NCBI RefSeq assembly: GCF_016793595.1 | Contig: NZ_JAEULY010000009.1 | Coordinates: forward strand, 62,001-126,000 | Direction of reading: 5' to 3' | From: Phreatobacter sp. | GTDB lineage: Bacteria; Pseudomonadota; Alphaproteobacteria; Rhizobiales; Phreatobacteraceae | DNA: 64,000 nucleotides | Shown here: one piece after another, positions 18,415-28,086 of the stretch | How positions within the stretch are numbered: position 1 is the stretch's first letter | Layout of the letters: the number at the start of each line of letters is the position of its first letter | Position numbers and translations under genes: made by a program | Notes under the pieces: model-generated | Told to the model about the DNA's origin: nothing | The model's database searches: none | What the model saw: the letters and a program-made list of their open reading frames with translations, nothing else

Positions 18415-19492
18415 GCGGCGAGAGTCTTGTCACGTGACCCATCTTGCGGCCGTCGCGCTGATCGCGCTTGCCGTAGAGGTGGAGCACCGCGCCGTCCTCT
18501 GCGGCGATCCGCCGCCAGTTCTCGACATCCTGCCCGATCAGGTTCTGCATCACCGCATCCGAATGGCGGGCCGTTGAGCCGAGCGGCAGGCCCGCGACGG
18601 CGCGCATGTGGTTCTCGAACTGCGAGCAGTGACAGGCGGCCTCCGTCCAGTGGCCGGAATTGTGGACGCGGGGCGCCATCTCGTTGAGCAGCAGCGTCTT
18701 CTCGCGGGTCACGAACAGCTCCACGGCGAGAACGCCGACATAGTCGAGATTCTCCGCGAGCACGGTGCCCATCAGCGCCGCCTTGGCCGAGAGACCGACG
18801 TCGATGGCCGCCGGCACGGTGGAGGTGCGCAGGATACCGCCTCTGTGGACGTTCTCGACCGGATCGTAGTGGCGGATCTCGCCGTCCGCGCCGCGCACGA
18901 TCAGCACTGAAATCTCGCGCTCGAAAGGCACGAAGGCTTCAAGAATGGCCGGCTGCCGGCCAATGGCCGCGAAAGCCGTCTCGGGGCTGTCACCCTGCCG
19001 GACGATGACCTGCCCCTTGCCGTCATAGCCGAAGCGCCGCGTCTTCAGCACGGCGGGCCGCCCGAGCCGCTCCAGCGCACGGGCGAGGTCCTCGACGCTG
19101 TCGACCGGCTCGAAATCCGGGACGCCAAGGCCGCATTCGCGCGCGAAGGTCTTCTCGACCACGCGATCCTGCGAGACGGATAGCGCCTTTGGTCCAGGAC
19201 GGACGGTCAGGCGGCTCGACAGGAAATTGGCGGCCTTGTCCGGCACGTTTTCGAATTCGTAGGTGACGATATCGACGTCCTCGGCGAAGCGGGCCAGCGC
19301 CACTTCGTCGGAATAGTCGGCTTCGGTGATGCGCCTGACGACGTCGAAAGCCGGGCTTTCCGGCTCCGGCGCATAGACCTGGCAGCGCAGACCGAGCCTT
19401 GCTCCCGCCAGCGCCAGCATACGGCCCAGTTGGCCGCCGCCGAGAATACCGATGATCGAATCCGGTCCGGCGGACCGATCACTGCTCGTCAC
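18401..19492 (-). CDS. purK: 5-(carboxyamino)imidazole ribonucleotide synthase PurK
   Basis: PurK is an ATP-grasp enzyme that carboxylates AIR to N5-CAIR in purine synthesis. It has an N-terminal [16 protein letters not shown]ossmann-like motif, the central ATP-grasp region with [13 protein letters not shown], and the metal-binding ELFV...[14 protein letters not shown]. The start is taken as GTG 19492, because GGAG lies just upstream. A TTG at 19507 is possible. This overlaps the purE stop by 14 bp, so the two are coupled. About 363 residues, normal length. Confidence 0.94.
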   Translation of the reverse strand: MTSSDRSAGPDSIIGILGGGQLGRMLALAGARLGLRCQVYAPEPESPAFDVVRRITEADYSDEVALARFAEDVDIVTYEFENVPDKAANFLSSRLTVRPGPKALSVSQDRVVEKTFARECGLGVPDFEPVDSVEDLARALERLGRPAVLKTRRFGYDGKGQVIVRQGDSPETAFAAIGRQPAILEAFVPFEREISVLIVRGADGEIRHYDPVENVHRGGILRTSTVPAAIDVGLSAKAALMGTVLAENLDYVGVLAVELFVTREKTLLLNEMAPRVHNSGHWTEAACHCSQFENHMRAVAGLPLGSTARHSDAVMQNLIGQDVENWRRIAAEDGAVLHLYGKRDQRDGRKMGHVTRLSPLTRS

Positions 19493-19988
19493 GAGGGCGC
19501 TCCGCAATGGCGGCCGTCTGGCGCGCGCGATAATCGTCCAGCCGACCGGCTAGCGCGTCGTCGTTCAACGCCAGCACGGCAGCCGCAAGCAGCGCCGCGT
19601 TGATCGCCCCCGGCTTGCCGATGGCGAGCGTGCCGACCGGTATTCCGCCAGGCATCTGCACGATGGAATGGAGGCTGTCGACGCCCGAAAGCGCCTTGCT
19701 CTCCACCGGCACGCCGAAGACCGGCAGCGGCGTCAGCGATGCGGTCATGCCCGGCAAGTGCGCGGCGCCGCCCGCACCCGCGATGATGATCCGATAGCCC
19801 CTGGCCTTGGCGGACTTCGCGAAGTCGTACAGCCGGTCCGGCGTCCGGTGGGCCGACACGATCAGCGCGTCGTGGCCGATACCAAGCGCCTCCAGCGTTT
19901 CCGCGGCATGGCGCATGGTGGTCCAGTCGGACTGCGAACCCATAATGATCGCGACGGGTTTCGCCCCGCCCGCGGCCGTCTCCGGCAT
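19479..19988 (-). CDS. purE: N5-carboxyaminoimidazole ribonucleotide mutase PurE
   Basis: PurE (class I) converts N5-CAIR to CAIR directly after PurK. The start ATG 19988 follows a GGAGG and gives 169 residues, the usual size. The active-site loop IIMGSQSDW, the SAHRTPDR segment with the catalytic His, and [11 protein letters not shown] are intact. The promoter should lie in the 343-bp upstream region, which also carries a hairpin with arms CCTTGC/GCAAGG near 20055-20072. Confidence 0.95.
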   Translation of the reverse strand: MPETAAGGAKPVAIIMGSQSDWTTMRHAAETLEALGIGHDALIVSAHRTPDRLYDFAKSAKARGYRIIIAGAGGAAHLPGMTASLTPLPVFGVPVESKALSGVDSLHSIVQMPGGIPVGTLAIGKPGAINAALLAAAVLALNDDALAGRLDDYRARQTAAIAERPRDEQ

Positions 19989-20331
19989 CGACGCCTCCCC
20001 CGCCCGTCGAGGGATCGACGGCATGCGACAAGAAGCGGCGGAGCATAGGCAGAGCCTTGCGGCGCGGCAAGGGCGGCGGATAGCACTTCCGTATCACGCG
20101 GGAAGGCTGCCGGTCGGCCGTTCATTCTCTGATGCTGTTCAGTTGGCACCCGAGCCGGAACGCGCGCCCGGACTGCGGCATGGTCGCGCGGATGGGCCTC
20201 GAAATCAGCATGCCGGACTGCCGATACGCTCTCCATATCGACATAATTACCATATGTTAGTGAAATTTATTAATGCGCAACATTAGCCTTGAAGACCGAG
20301 GGACCAGCGACCTGCCCGCAGCCCGAAACCA
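19989..20331. other. Intergenic region upstream of purE, with an AT-rich patch
   Basis: No credible gene. Near 20055-20072 an inverted repeat (CCTTGC/GCAAGG) falls in the probable purE leader. A weak promoter-like pair on the minus strand, CTTCCC-N17-TATCCG, lies nearby. A stretch of about 50 bp around 20235-20285 is strikingly AT-rich for this genome and could be a promoter or protein-bending site. Confidence 0.45.
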
Positions 20332-20544
20332 TCACGCGATGATGTCGGGCGTCAGCACGTCTTCGAGATAGGCAATGCGATCGCGCAGGGCGAGCTTGCG
20401 CTTTTTCAGGCGTTGAAGCTGCAGGCGGTCGGCCACGACCAGCGCCGCAAGCGCCTCGATCGCCGTGTCGAGGTCGCGGTGTTCCTGCCGCAGGCGCTCC
20501 AGCTCATCGGCCAGCGCGCTCTCCTCGTCCTCGTTCAATGCCAT
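20332..20544 (-). CDS. YdcH/DUF465 family protein
   Basis: This small 70-residue helical protein has a heptad-like pattern (LADELERLRQEHRDLD...) followed by the family hallmark LKKRKLALRDRIAYLED. DUF465 proteins form short coiled-coil hairpins. Their function is unknown. A second, plus-strand member lies 268 bp away across a tandem repeat. The start ATG 20544 is well supported by the conserved N-terminus. Confidence 0.88.
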   Translation of the reverse strand: MALNEDEESALADELERLRQEHRDLDTAIEALAALVVADRLQLQRLKKRKLALRDRIAYLEDVLTPDIIA

Positions 20545-20619
20545 CTGCCGCCCGCAAGCCTGTCGCCGGGTCCATCCGAGACCCGTGCTGCGTCACTATC
20601 GCGTCGGGGCGTCACGAGG

Positions 20620-20675
20620 GCAAGGAGGCGTGGGCAAGCAGGCGTGGGCAAGCAGGCGTGGGCAAGCAGGCGTTG
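20620..20675. repeat. Four tandem copies of a 14-bp repeat
   Basis: The unit GCAAGCAGGCGTGG is repeated at 20620, 20634, 20648 and 20662. The first copy carries GCAAGGAGG and the last ends in TTG. The array lies in the gap between two divergently transcribed DUF465 genes. The period is not a multiple of three and no supported reading frame uses it. Confidence 0.9.
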
Positions 20676-20812
20676 CCACGGCAAGCTGTCCTGTGAGTCG
20701 TAACATTCCGTGACTTTACTTTGCCGTATTCAGGTCCAGACTGGTGGCGTCCGATGCGTTTCGGACGGTTGTCCGATCCGCGCCGGCAAGCCCCATTCCC
20801 AGGAGGATATGG

Positions 20813-20995
20813 ATGAGCCTGCAGTCGCATCTTACGGAACTCGAACGGCGCCACGAGGCGCTTGATCGCGAATTGGCCGAGACGATGGCATGTCCCTCGT
20901 CGGGCGACGACGAAATCGCTGCGCTCAAGCGGCGCAAACTGCTCCTGAAGGACGAGATCGCACGCCTGAAGTCCGGCGAGCGGAGTGTGCACTAA
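20813..20995 (+). CDS. YdcH/DUF465 family protein (second copy)
   Basis: The 60-residue protein starts at ATG 20813 behind a strong AGGAGG. It contains LTELERRHEALDRELAET and the DUF465 hallmark LKRRKLLLKDEIARLKS. It is a paralogue of the minus-strand gene at 20.3-20.5 kb, a little shorter and with a more acidic middle. A terminator hairpin follows. The function is unknown. Confidence 0.88.
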   Translation: MSLQSHLTELERRHEALDRELAETMACPSSGDDEIAALKRRKLLLKDEIARLKSGERSVH

Positions 20996-21048
20996 AGGAC
21001 ACTCCACCGGATCATGGCCGCGCGCGGCGCGGCCGAACCGTTGAACGG

Positions 21049-21086
21049 ACCGCCGGCAGCCCTTGAGGCGCCGGCGGTTTCGTTTC
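21049..21086 (+). terminator. Terminator after the plus-strand DUF465 gene
   Basis: A 9-bp stem ACCGCCGGC/GCCGGCGGT, extended by an inner GCC/GGC pair, is followed by TTCGTTTCT. It lies 53 bp past the stop and just before the convergent cytochrome b561 stop. Confidence 0.7.
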
Positions 21087-21096
21087 TGACGGGGCC

Positions 21097-21648
21097 CTAT
21101 CGCGCCCACATCCGCCAGAACACGCCGTCACGCTTGACGACGAGGTGCATCAGGGCGCCGCCGATATGGGCGAAGACCAGCAGTGTCATGAGTAATGCCG
21201 CGCCGAAATGAACCTTGTAGATGGCTGTGCAGGTCGCCTCCTGCCCCGAGAAAGGCAGCGTCATCGGGATGGTCCAGAACAGGTTGACCGGCCCGTAGCA
21301 CATGGATGTCGCCAGCCATCCGGCGAAAGGCACCACGAAAATCAGGATGTAGAGCAGATGGTGAACGCTGGTCGAGGCGATGCGCTCGAAGGGCGTCAGC
21401 GATGCTTCCGGAGGCGGAACGCCCTTGGCCAGCCGAACGGCCACGCGGGCACAGGCCAGGAAGAACACAATCAGTCCGAACGACTTGTGCCATTCGTAGA
21501 GCGAGTTCTTGAGCGCGGGATTGGCGGCGGGATCGGGCGGATAGGGAATGCTGGCCATGTAGACGCCGACCGGCACCATGGCGAAGATGATGGCGGCCAT
21601 CACCCAGTGAATGACGCGATGGGGGGTCGAGTAGGTCTCTGGCTGCAT
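21097..21648 (-). CDS. Cytochrome b561 family protein
   Basis: This dihaem inner-membrane cytochrome b561/YodB-type protein of 183 residues has four membrane helices. Haem-ligand His candidates are YSTPHRVIHW (helix 1), LYEWHKSFG (helix 2), TSVHHLLYI (helix 3) and FAHIGGALMHL (helix 4). The start ATG 21648 (MQPETYSTPHR) matches the family. The longer reading has no membrane or family features. It is probably a superoxide or quinone redox protein in the membrane, but the partner is unknown. Divergent from ribA. Confidence 0.9.
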   Translation of the reverse strand: MQPETYSTPHRVIHWVMAAIIFAMVPVGVYMASIPYPPDPAANPALKNSLYEWHKSFGLIVFFLACARVAVRLAKGVPPPEASLTPFERIASTSVHHLLYILIFVVPFAGWLATSMCYGPVNLFWTIPMTLPFSGQEATCTAIYKVHFGAALLMTLLVFAHIGGALMHLVVKRDGVFWRMWAR

Positions 21649-22021
21649 GGCTTGATGCTCTCGCCCGGTGTGTAGGATTCGTTCTGCTGGTCGGATACGC
21701 CCTGCTACCGGCCGGTGGATGCGCAAGGCTGGCGCGCAACCGACCATCCCGCCGCTGGCGGAACTTCCTGTCTCGGCGCGATGATCGGCGGCACATCGGC
21801 AACTTGCAAGTGTGACGGAAACGAAGCCCGACTGGCCTTCCGTCGTCAGCCGAAGCGCATAGTGACACGATCCGGCCAATCATGGCTCTATAGGCATGGC
21901 GGTTCCATCGCACCTGCCACGCGATCCCGCGCTTGAACGGTGCGCCGATCCGACCCAGATAAGTCTCTCAGGAGCTGGCTTTTTTGACCAGCGTCCCGAA
22001 TGACATTGCCAAGGCAGCCGC
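21649..22021. promoter_or_regulatory. Divergent intergenic region between cytochrome b561 and ribA
   Basis: No gene is supported here. A perfect 10-bp palindrome, ACTTGCAAGT at 21802-21811, is the most operator-like element. Near ribA, GCTGG/CCAGC pair across a T-rich loop (about 21973-21993). No FMN riboswitch could be recognised. Confidence 0.4.
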
Positions 22022-23143
22022 ATGACGAGTGAGACCGGCCTTCTCGGGGCGTCCGACGACGTTTCCCGCGCCCGCGCCGAACGGGCCATCGCCGAGTTTC
22101 GCGCTGGACGCCCCGTGCGGATCGACGGGCAGGATGCGCGGATCGCCGTCGCTGGCGTCGAAACGCTCGACCTGCCACTCGCGACTGCGCTTGCGGCGCA
22201 GGCGTCCGGCGCGCCGCATCTGGTCCTGCCTGCGGCACGTCTCCGCCGCCTCGGGCTCGAACGCGGCGTTCCCGGCCGCGTCGCCCTGCACCGCATCGAT
22301 CTCGCGCGCGTCGAGCAGCTTGCCTTGCTCGTCGAGGCGCGCATCGACGCGCCGGTCGCGCCCGTCGATGCGCTCGACGAGGCCGCCCTGGAACTGGCGC
22401 GTCTGGCGCTGACCATTCCGGCCGTCGTCGTTGCCCCGCTCGCTGCCGATGCGGCGCCGGACGAGGTCATCGCCGTTTCATCCGATGATATTGTCGGCTA
22501 TCGCCGCGCCCAGTCGCGCCACCTGGCCATTGTCGGGCGAGCTCCCGTGCCCCTCGAAAACGCCCCCGAAAGCGAGTTTGTCGTGTTTCGCGGCGGCGAA
22601 GGCCTGCGTGACCAGGTGGCGATCATCGTCGGCAAGCCCTCTCCTGACCGGCCGGTGCCTGTGCGCCTGCACTCCGCCTGCCTGACGGGCGACCTGTTCG
22701 GCTCGCTGAAATGCGACTGCGGCGACCAGCTGCGCGGCACCGTGCAGTGGATGGCCGAGAATGGTGGCGGCATCCTGCTCTATCTGGATCAGGAAGGGCG
22801 CGGAAACGGCATCGCCAACAAGATGCGCGCCTACAAGCTCCAGTCGCTTGGCTGGGACACGTATGACGCCGACGAGGTTCTTGGTTTCGATCTCGATCAG
22901 CGTCGCTTCGATTTCGCGGCCAACATGCTCAAGCAGCTCGGCGTCACCAGCATCGATATCATGACGAACAACCCGCTGAAGGTCGCGGCCATGCGCGAGG
23001 CCGGGCTCGACGTTGTCTCCGAGCGGCGGGTGATCGGCCGGGCCACCGACCAGAATGTCCGCTACCTGACATCCAAGCGTGACCGCGCTGGCCACGCCAT
23101 CGATGCGGATGCGCTGCTCGCCAGCCTGACCGCCGGCAAGTAA
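22022..23143 (+). CDS. ribA: GTP cyclohydrolase II RibA with long N-terminal extension
   Basis: RibA opens GTP to the first riboflavin intermediate, releasing formate and pyrophosphate. The catalytic domain is residues about 185-373. Its zinc ligands are C220, C231 and C233 in CLTGDLFGSLKCDCGDQ, followed by LDQEGRGNGIANKMRAY and TNNP. The first roughly 180 residues are extra compared with the about 200-residue E. coli enzyme. They look like a degenerate DHBP-synthase (RibB-like) domain lacking obvious catalytic motifs. No other rib gene is close by. Confidence 0.9.
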   Translation: MTSETGLLGASDDVSRARAERAIAEFRAGRPVRIDGQDARIAVAGVETLDLPLATALAAQASGAPHLVLPAARLRRLGLERGVPGRVALHRIDLARVEQLALLVEARIDAPVAPVDALDEAALELARLALTIPAVVVAPLAADAAPDEVIAVSSDDIVGYRRAQSRHLAIVGRAPVPLENAPESEFVVFRGGEGLRDQVAIIVGKPSPDRPVPVRLHSACLTGDLFGSLKCDCGDQLRGTVQWMAENGGGILLYLDQEGRGNGIANKMRAYKLQSLGWDTYDADEVLGFDLDQRRFDFAANMLKQLGVTSIDIMTNNPLKVAAMREAGLDVVSERRVIGRATDQNVRYLTSKRDRAGHAIDADALLASLTAGK

Positions 23144-23262
23144 CCGGGCACCGTTTGCGCTGAATCGCGAGTGAACGGGCGATCGAGGATGCGACGGGCA
23201 TCCTTCATCGCACCGCAACCGCCGATGGGATATCAAGGCGCTTCCCGTCGCCGGATGAGCGC

Positions 23263-25512
23263 ATGCCCGAGGATCGCCCGCCCTTTTCCCTGACGATCGC
23301 GCTCGGGCTGTTCGGCCTTGCGTGGTTCGTGCTGGCCGGTCCCTGGCTGATCGGCAGCGTGACGATCCCTTGGGACGGCAAGGCGCACTGGTATCCGCAT
23401 CTCGTCTTCGCGTCCGCCGCCTTCCATGGCGGGGAAAACGCCGCATGGACGCCCAACATCTTCGCGGGCTCGCCGGAGATCGCCGACCCGCAATCCGTGC
23501 TGTTCTCGGTTCCGCTGCTCCTGCTCGCGCTGCTGCGCCCCTCGCCGTCCCTGCTCGCGATGGACTGGGCGGTGTTCCTGATGCTTCTCGCCGGCGGCGC
23601 TGCGGTCATCATGCTGTTCCGCGATCGCGGCTGGCATTGGGGCGGCGCGCTCGTCGCGGCGATCGCGTTCGCCTTCGGCGCGGCGGCGTCGTGGCGCCTG
23701 CAGCACCTGTCGCAGGTCTTCTCGCTTTGTTGGTGGGCGATCTCGTGGTGGCTGCTGTCGCGCGCCCTGAACCGCACCTCGCTCGTTCACGGCGTTCTCG
23801 CGGGACTTGCGGCTGGCGCGCTGCTGCTCGGGCGCGATCAGGTGGCCATGCTGTCGGCCTATCTGCTCGCGGGCGTCGTGCTCGACCATTGGCTGCGTGC
23901 GCAAGATCGCGGCGCGGCTCTGCGGGCGAGCCTGCTGCCGCTGACGGTCGCGGCGATCACCTGCCTCCTGGTCGCTGCCCTTCCCGTTCTGATGTCGGCG
24001 CTTTGGGGCTCTGAATCCAACCGCGTGGTGATCGATCTCGAAGGAGCTGGTCGCGGCTCGCTCCACCCGGCCCACCTCTTGACTCTGGCCATCGGCAATC
24101 TCTATGGCGCGGCGGGCATGCTGGCGAACCATTGGGGGCCGCCGAGCCCGACATGGGGCGATACCGGCCTGTTCCTCGCCCGCAATATGGGCGTGCTCTA
24201 TTCGGGCGCCATCCCCTTCTTCCTGATCCTCGCGACCATCTGTTCCGGCGCGGCGTTCCGCTCCGAGATCCGGTTCGTGACCGCGGCGCTGGTCCTGATG
24301 CTGTTGTATGCCCTCGGCTGGTACACGCCCGCGCTCCCGCTGTTCTGGCACGTGCCGGGCATCGATCTGTTCCGCCGGCCGGCGGATGCGGTCTTCGTCA
24401 TTGGGGGCCTCGCGGCGATCCTCGCCGGCTACGGCGCGCACCTGCTGCTGACCGGCAGGCTGGCGACCCGCTGGATCGTCGAGACCGGCATCGCCTTTCT
24501 GCTCGTCATCCTCGCGATGATGCTGATCCTGTGGAAGCAGGCGCCGATGACCGCCTGGGTCTCGCTGCTGATCGGCATCGTCACGCTGGTTCTCTCGCTC
24601 GCTATCCTGACCGCCGCCCGTTTCATCAAGCCGGGCCTGCTGCCGCTCGCGCTCGTCGCGGTGCTTGTGCAGGACCTTGCGATCACCAATGCGCCGAGTG
24701 AGTCCACGGCCCTGCCGCCGCAGGTCTATGACGTGTTGCAGCCCGCAACCGCCGATCCGACCGTGGCGCTGCTGAAATCCCGCATGATCCGCGACGGCGA
24801 TCGCCGCGACCGGGTCGAGCTGATCGGGCTCGGCTACCCCTGGCAGAACGCCGCGCTGTCCCACGGTTTCGAGGACACTTTGGGCTTCAATCCGGTGCGC
24901 TCGGCCGCCTACGCCAATCTCGTCGGCGCCGAAGACATCGCCGCTCTGCCCGGCCAGCGCCGGTTTCCGCCGGCATTTCCGTCATATCGGTCGCCGCTCG
25001 CCGACATTCTCGGGCTGCGCTTCATCGTGTCCGGCGTGCCGATCAACGAGGTCGACAAGACCCTTGCTTCGGATGCCTTCCTGCTCGTCGCGCGGACGCC
25101 GGATGCCTACATCTACGAGAACGCACGCGCCCTGCCCCGCGTCTGGGTCACGCCGGCAACGGCGCCGACGCCACCCGATCTCGCCACCGCCGGCTTTCCC
25201 GCCGGACTGGACCCGCGCGAAACCGTCTTGATCGAAGGTCCGGCTTTGCCGCGCCGGAGCGGTGGCACCGCGCGCATCGCGGCTTACGGCAATACCGAGA
25301 TCGTCGTCGAAACCGAGACCACCGATGGCGGCACACTGGTTCTGGCCGATGCCTGGCACCCCTGGTGGCGCGCGCGCATCAGCGGCGCGGAGGTGCCCGT
25401 CCGGCGCGCCTATGGCCTCGTGCGCGCCGTCGAGGTGCCGGCTGGCCGTGCGACTGTGCGCTTCGCCTTCGAGCCCGTACGCAGCGCGCTGGCCCAGTTG
25501 TCCCGGCGCTAG
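23263..25512 (+). CDS. Large polytopic membrane protein (YfhO/GT-C-like)
   Basis: The 749-residue protein has about a dozen hydrophobic helices (about 8-470) and a C-terminal soluble domain (about 480-749) that should face the periplasm. The first loop, WDGKAHWYPH, and the overall layout resemble YfhO and other GT-C-fold lipid-linked glycosyltransferases, in which the first periplasmic loop is acidic. No family signature is clear enough to name an activity. It is convergent with pxpA, with a 1-bp gap. Confidence 0.65.
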   Translation: MPEDRPPFSLTIALGLFGLAWFVLAGPWLIGSVTIPWDGKAHWYPHLVFASAAFHGGENAAWTPNIFAGSPEIADPQSVLFSVPLLLLALLRPSPSLLAMDWAVFLMLLAGGAAVIMLFRDRGWHWGGALVAAIAFAFGAAASWRLQHLSQVFSLCWWAISWWLLSRALNRTSLVHGVLAGLAAGALLLGRDQVAMLSAYLLAGVVLDHWLRAQDRGAALRASLLPLTVAAITCLLVAALPVLMSALWGSESNRVVIDLEGAGRGSLHPAHLLTLAIGNLYGAAGMLANHWGPPSPTWGDTGLFLARNMGVLYSGAIPFFLILATICSGAAFRSEIRFVTAALVLMLLYALGWYTPALPLFWHVPGIDLFRRPADAVFVIGGLAAILAGYGAHLLLTGRLATRWIVETGIAFLLVILAMMLILWKQAPMTAWVSLLIGIVTLVLSLAILTAARFIKPGLLPLALVAVLVQDLAITNAPSESTALPPQVYDVLQPATADPTVALLKSRMIRDGDRRDRVELIGLGYPWQNAALSHGFEDTLGFNPVRSAAYANLVGAEDIAALPGQRRFPPAFPSYRSPLADILGLRFIVSGVPINEVDKTLASDAFLLVARTPDAYIYENARALPRVWVTPATAPTPPDLATAGFPAGLDPRETVLIEGPALPRRSGGTARIAAYGNTEIVVETETTDGGTLVLADAWHPWWRARISGAEVPVRRAYGLVRAVEVPAGRATVRFAFEPVRSALAQLSRR

Positions 25513-25513
25513 A

Positions 25514-26281
25514 TCAGGCTGTCCGGAAGGGCCGGATCGCAACGCCCGCCGCTTCCAGCGTCTCGCGTACCTTTCGCGCCATGGCGATGGCTGCGGGGTT
25601 GTCGCCGTGGACGCAGATCGTATCGATGGCGACCTTGAGCTTCCTGCCGGTCACCGTCGTCACCTCCTGGTCCTGCACCATGCGCAGCACCCGCTCGGCC
25701 GCAAAGGCGGCGTCGTGGATGATCGAGCCCTCTTTCTTGCGGCTCGTCAGATTGCCGCTGTCGTCATAGGTGCGGTCGGCGAAAACCTCGCGCGCCATGG
25801 GCAGGCCGAGCTTCTCGCCGACGCGTTCGGTTGGCAGGGTCGGCATGACCACGAAGACCAGCGAGGGATCGACCCCCTTGATCGCCCGGCCGATGGCGAG
25901 GGCGATGTCCTCGTCGTCATTGCTCATGTTGCCGAGCGCCCCATGTGCCTTCACATGCGTGACCTTGTGACCAGCAAGCGCCGCGCAGGCCTGCATGGCG
26001 CCGATCTGGTAGGCCACCTGCTTTTCGAGGTCGGCCATGGTCTCGCCGCGGATGGTGCGGCGGCCGAAGCCCCAGAGGTCGCCGAAACCGGGATGCGCGC
26101 CGATGGCGACGCCCTTCGCCTTCGCGATCTCGGCCGTGCGGTGCATGATGATCGGATCGCCCGCATGCCAGCCGCAGGCAATGTTGGCGGACGAGACGAT
26201 GGACAACATCGCCTCGTCGTCGCCCATCTTCCACGGGCCGAAGCCCTCGCCCATGTCGGCATTCAGATCGACGCTGGCCAT
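25514..26281 (-). CDS. pxpA: 5-oxoprolinase subunit PxpA (LamB/YcsF family)
   Basis: PxpA forms, with PxpB and PxpC, the ATP-dependent 5-oxoprolinase that opens pyroglutamate to glutamate. ATG 26281 ([17 protein letters not shown]) gives 255 residues, the normal length. A longer reading would overlap pxp[14 protein letters not shown] and [10 protein letters not shown] hold the metal-site His and Asp residues of the family. It is last in the minus-strand run dctP-dctQ-dctM-pxpB-pxpC-pxpA, so the transporter probably brings in the substrate. Confidence 0.94.
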   Translation of the reverse strand: MASVDLNADMGEGFGPWKMGDDEAMLSIVSSANIACGWHAGDPIIMHRTAEIAKAKGVAIGAHPGFGDLWGFGRRTIRGETMADLEKQVAYQIGAMQACAALAGHKVTHVKAHGALGNMSNDDEDIALAIGRAIKGVDPSLVFVVMPTLPTERVGEKLGLPMAREVFADRTYDDSGNLTSRKKEGSIIHDAAFAAERVLRMVQDQEVTTVTGRKLKVAIDTICVHGDNPAAIAMARKVRETLEAAGVAIRPFRTA

Positions 26282-26291
26282 GGCCCTCTCC

Positions 26292-27326
26292 TCAGGTGTC
26301 GCCGGTCGCAAGGTCGAACCGCCCGTGAGCATCGACCCAGCCATCGACGAGATTGGCGGCGAGCAGCGCCTCCGGATCGAAGGCGGGCCCGACCGGCTTA
26401 AGCCCGTCGCGGACGGCGTCGAGCATGGCCGCCTGCTCCCGCGCGGCCGCAATGGCTTCCGCCTGCGTGACGACCTCAAACCGGACCTCGCTGCCCGGCC
26501 GGTTCTGCACGAAGCGCGGCAGGTCCGCCGAGATCATGGTCGCGATCTTCGGATAGCCGCCGGTCGTGCCGGCATCGGCCAGCAGCACGATGGGCTCGCC
26601 CGAGCCCGGCACCTGGATGGCGCCGGTCGGAATGCCGTCCGAGACGATGTTGAAGCCCTTGGCGTGCTCGATGGTGGAGCCGGTGAGCCGATAGCCCATC
26701 CGGTCGGCCTGCGGTGAGATCACATAGGGCTGGCTGATCAGCGTCTCGATGCCGGCGGTCGTGAAATAGTCGTCCTGCGGACCGAGAACCACCCGGAACG
26801 GGCCGGCATGGACGCGCGGTGCGACGGTCGCGGTGAGGTCCGGCCCCATCGGCGCGCCCTTCACCACGAGCGTCTGGCCCGCCTTCACGGGCTGGCGATC
26901 GACTCCGCCGAGCCCCGCGCGCAGGTGGAACGACTGGCTACCCAGATCCTTCGGCAGGTCGAAACCGCCCGACACCGCCAGCACCATGAATGTGCCGGCC
27001 TTGGCGGGGCCGATGGTGATCGTCTGGCCCGGCTCGGCCGTTGCCGAGGTGAGTGGCCGCACGGCCTCGCCATCGATCCTGAGGTCGGCGACCGCGCCAG
27101 CGAGTGCAACGCGTATCGGGCCGCCTTCGACGACAAACGAACCGCCCATGACTGTGAACTCGATCGCGCCGGTGCCGGGTTCGTTGCCGACGAGCATGTT
27201 GGCGACCGCGAGCGCGATCCGGTCCACCGCCCCCGCCGATCCGACGCCATAGCGGCGATAGCCGAAGCGCCCTCCATCCTGAACGGAGGTTCCCGCACCG
27301 CAATCCCTGACCCTGAGCGCTGTCAT
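26292..27326 (-). CDS. pxpC: 5-oxoprolinase subunit PxpC (KipA/AHS2 family)
   Basis: The 344-residue biotin-dependent carboxyltransferase-like domain protein is partner of PxpB. The N-terminus [19 protein letters not shown] and the [15 protein letters not shown] segment are characteristic. It overlaps the pxpB stop by 4 bp (ATGA), as is common for this pair, and lies 10 bp before pxpA. Older annotations call such proteins urea amidolyase or allophanate hydrolase subunit 2, but the presence of PxpA next door favours oxoprolinase. Confidence 0.93.
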   Translation of the reverse strand: MTALRVRDCGAGTSVQDGGRFGYRRYGVGSAGAVDRIALAVANMLVGNEPGTGAIEFTVMGGSFVVEGGPIRVALAGAVADLRIDGEAVRPLTSATAEPGQTITIGPAKAGTFMVLAVSGGFDLPKDLGSQSFHLRAGLGGVDRQPVKAGQTLVVKGAPMGPDLTATVAPRVHAGPFRVVLGPQDDYFTTAGIETLISQPYVISPQADRMGYRLTGSTIEHAKGFNIVSDGIPTGAIQVPGSGEPIVLLADAGTTGGYPKIATMISADLPRFVQNRPGSEVRFEVVTQAEAIAAAREQAAMLDAVRDGLKPVGPAFDPEALLAANLVDGWVDAHGRFDLATGDT

Positions 27327-28051
27327 GGTGCGATCAGTTCGGCGACCGGATCGCCGGCGGCGGCGGCGGCATCGAGCGCGTCCCAGCGGGATGCATCGAC
27401 GGGCTGGAATACGACCTCTTCGCCGGCCCCGACGAGGAAGACGGGATCACGGTCCGGCATGAAGTTGCGGACGGGCGTGCGGCCGAGGAGGTGCCAGCCG
27501 GACGGCGCCTCGACAGAAGCGAATAGCGCCTGCACACCGCCGATGGAGACGGTGCCAGCCGGCGTCTTCAGTCGCGGATCGATACGCCTTGGCAGCGCAA
27601 TCGACTGATCGGCCCCCGACAGGTAGCAGAAACCCGGCAGGAAGCCGAGCATGGCCACCCGGTAGACCCGCTCCGAATGACGGCGGATCACCTCGTTGGG
27701 AGTGATGCCGTGGGCGGCTGCGACATCATCCAGATCGATGCCGAACGCGCCGCCATAGACGACGGGAATGCGCCAGCGCTTCGCGGCCCCCGTCTCCGTC
27801 GTCAGACCATCCAGCAACTCCAGAACCCGCGTCTCGAAGGCGTGCATGTCGATCACCAGCGGATCGACCTGCACGAAGACCGAACGATAGGTCGGCAGAC
27901 TTTCAACCACGCCGGGAAAGGCCGCTGCCGACAATGCCTCGTCGAAAGCAAGGCACAGGGCATTGATCCCGTCGTCGATCTCGGTGCCGAACTCGATCGT
28001 CACGGCGCTGTCGCCGCAGGCGAGAAAGCGCGGCCGGACGGCGAGGCCCAT
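27323..28051 (-). CDS. pxpB: 5-oxoprolinase subunit PxpB (KipI/AHS1 family)
   Basis: The 242-residue protein begins MGLAVRPRFLACGDSAVTIEFG. AGGGAG lies about 8 bases before ATG 28051. A GTG nine bases upstream is a less likely start. RVAMLGFLPGFCYLSG and the PAGTVSIGG motif identify the KipI/AHS1 fold. With PxpC it forms the phosphoryl-transfer half of oxoprolinase. It is 35 bp downstream of dctM, so it is probably co-transcribed with the TRAP transporter. Confidence 0.93.
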   Translation of the reverse strand: MGLAVRPRFLACGDSAVTIEFGTEIDDGINALCLAFDEALSAAAFPGVVESLPTYRSVFVQVDPLVIDMHAFETRVLELLDGLTTETGAAKRWRIPVVYGGAFGIDLDDVAAAHGITPNEVIRRHSERVYRVAMLGFLPGFCYLSGADQSIALPRRIDPRLKTPAGTVSIGGVQALFASVEAPSGWHLLGRTPVRNFMPDRDPVFLVGAGEEVVFQPVDASRWDALDAAAAAGDPVAELIAP

Positions 28052-28086
28052 ACCATTCACTCCCTGAACCGGATCCCTGCCGCCGC

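Noticed and set aside
20612..21109. 165-codon minus-strand frame spanning the tandem repeat
   Set aside because: It overlaps the well-supported DUF465 gene and its terminator and has no recognisable features.
21649..22021. FMN riboswitch upstream of ribA
   Set aside because: The conserved RFN-element boxes could not be recognised. Only short hairpins are present.
23233..24864. 543-codon minus-strand frame opposite the large membrane protein
   Set aside because: Highly Arg/Gln/Asp-rich composition typical of an antisense frame in GC-rich coding DNA.
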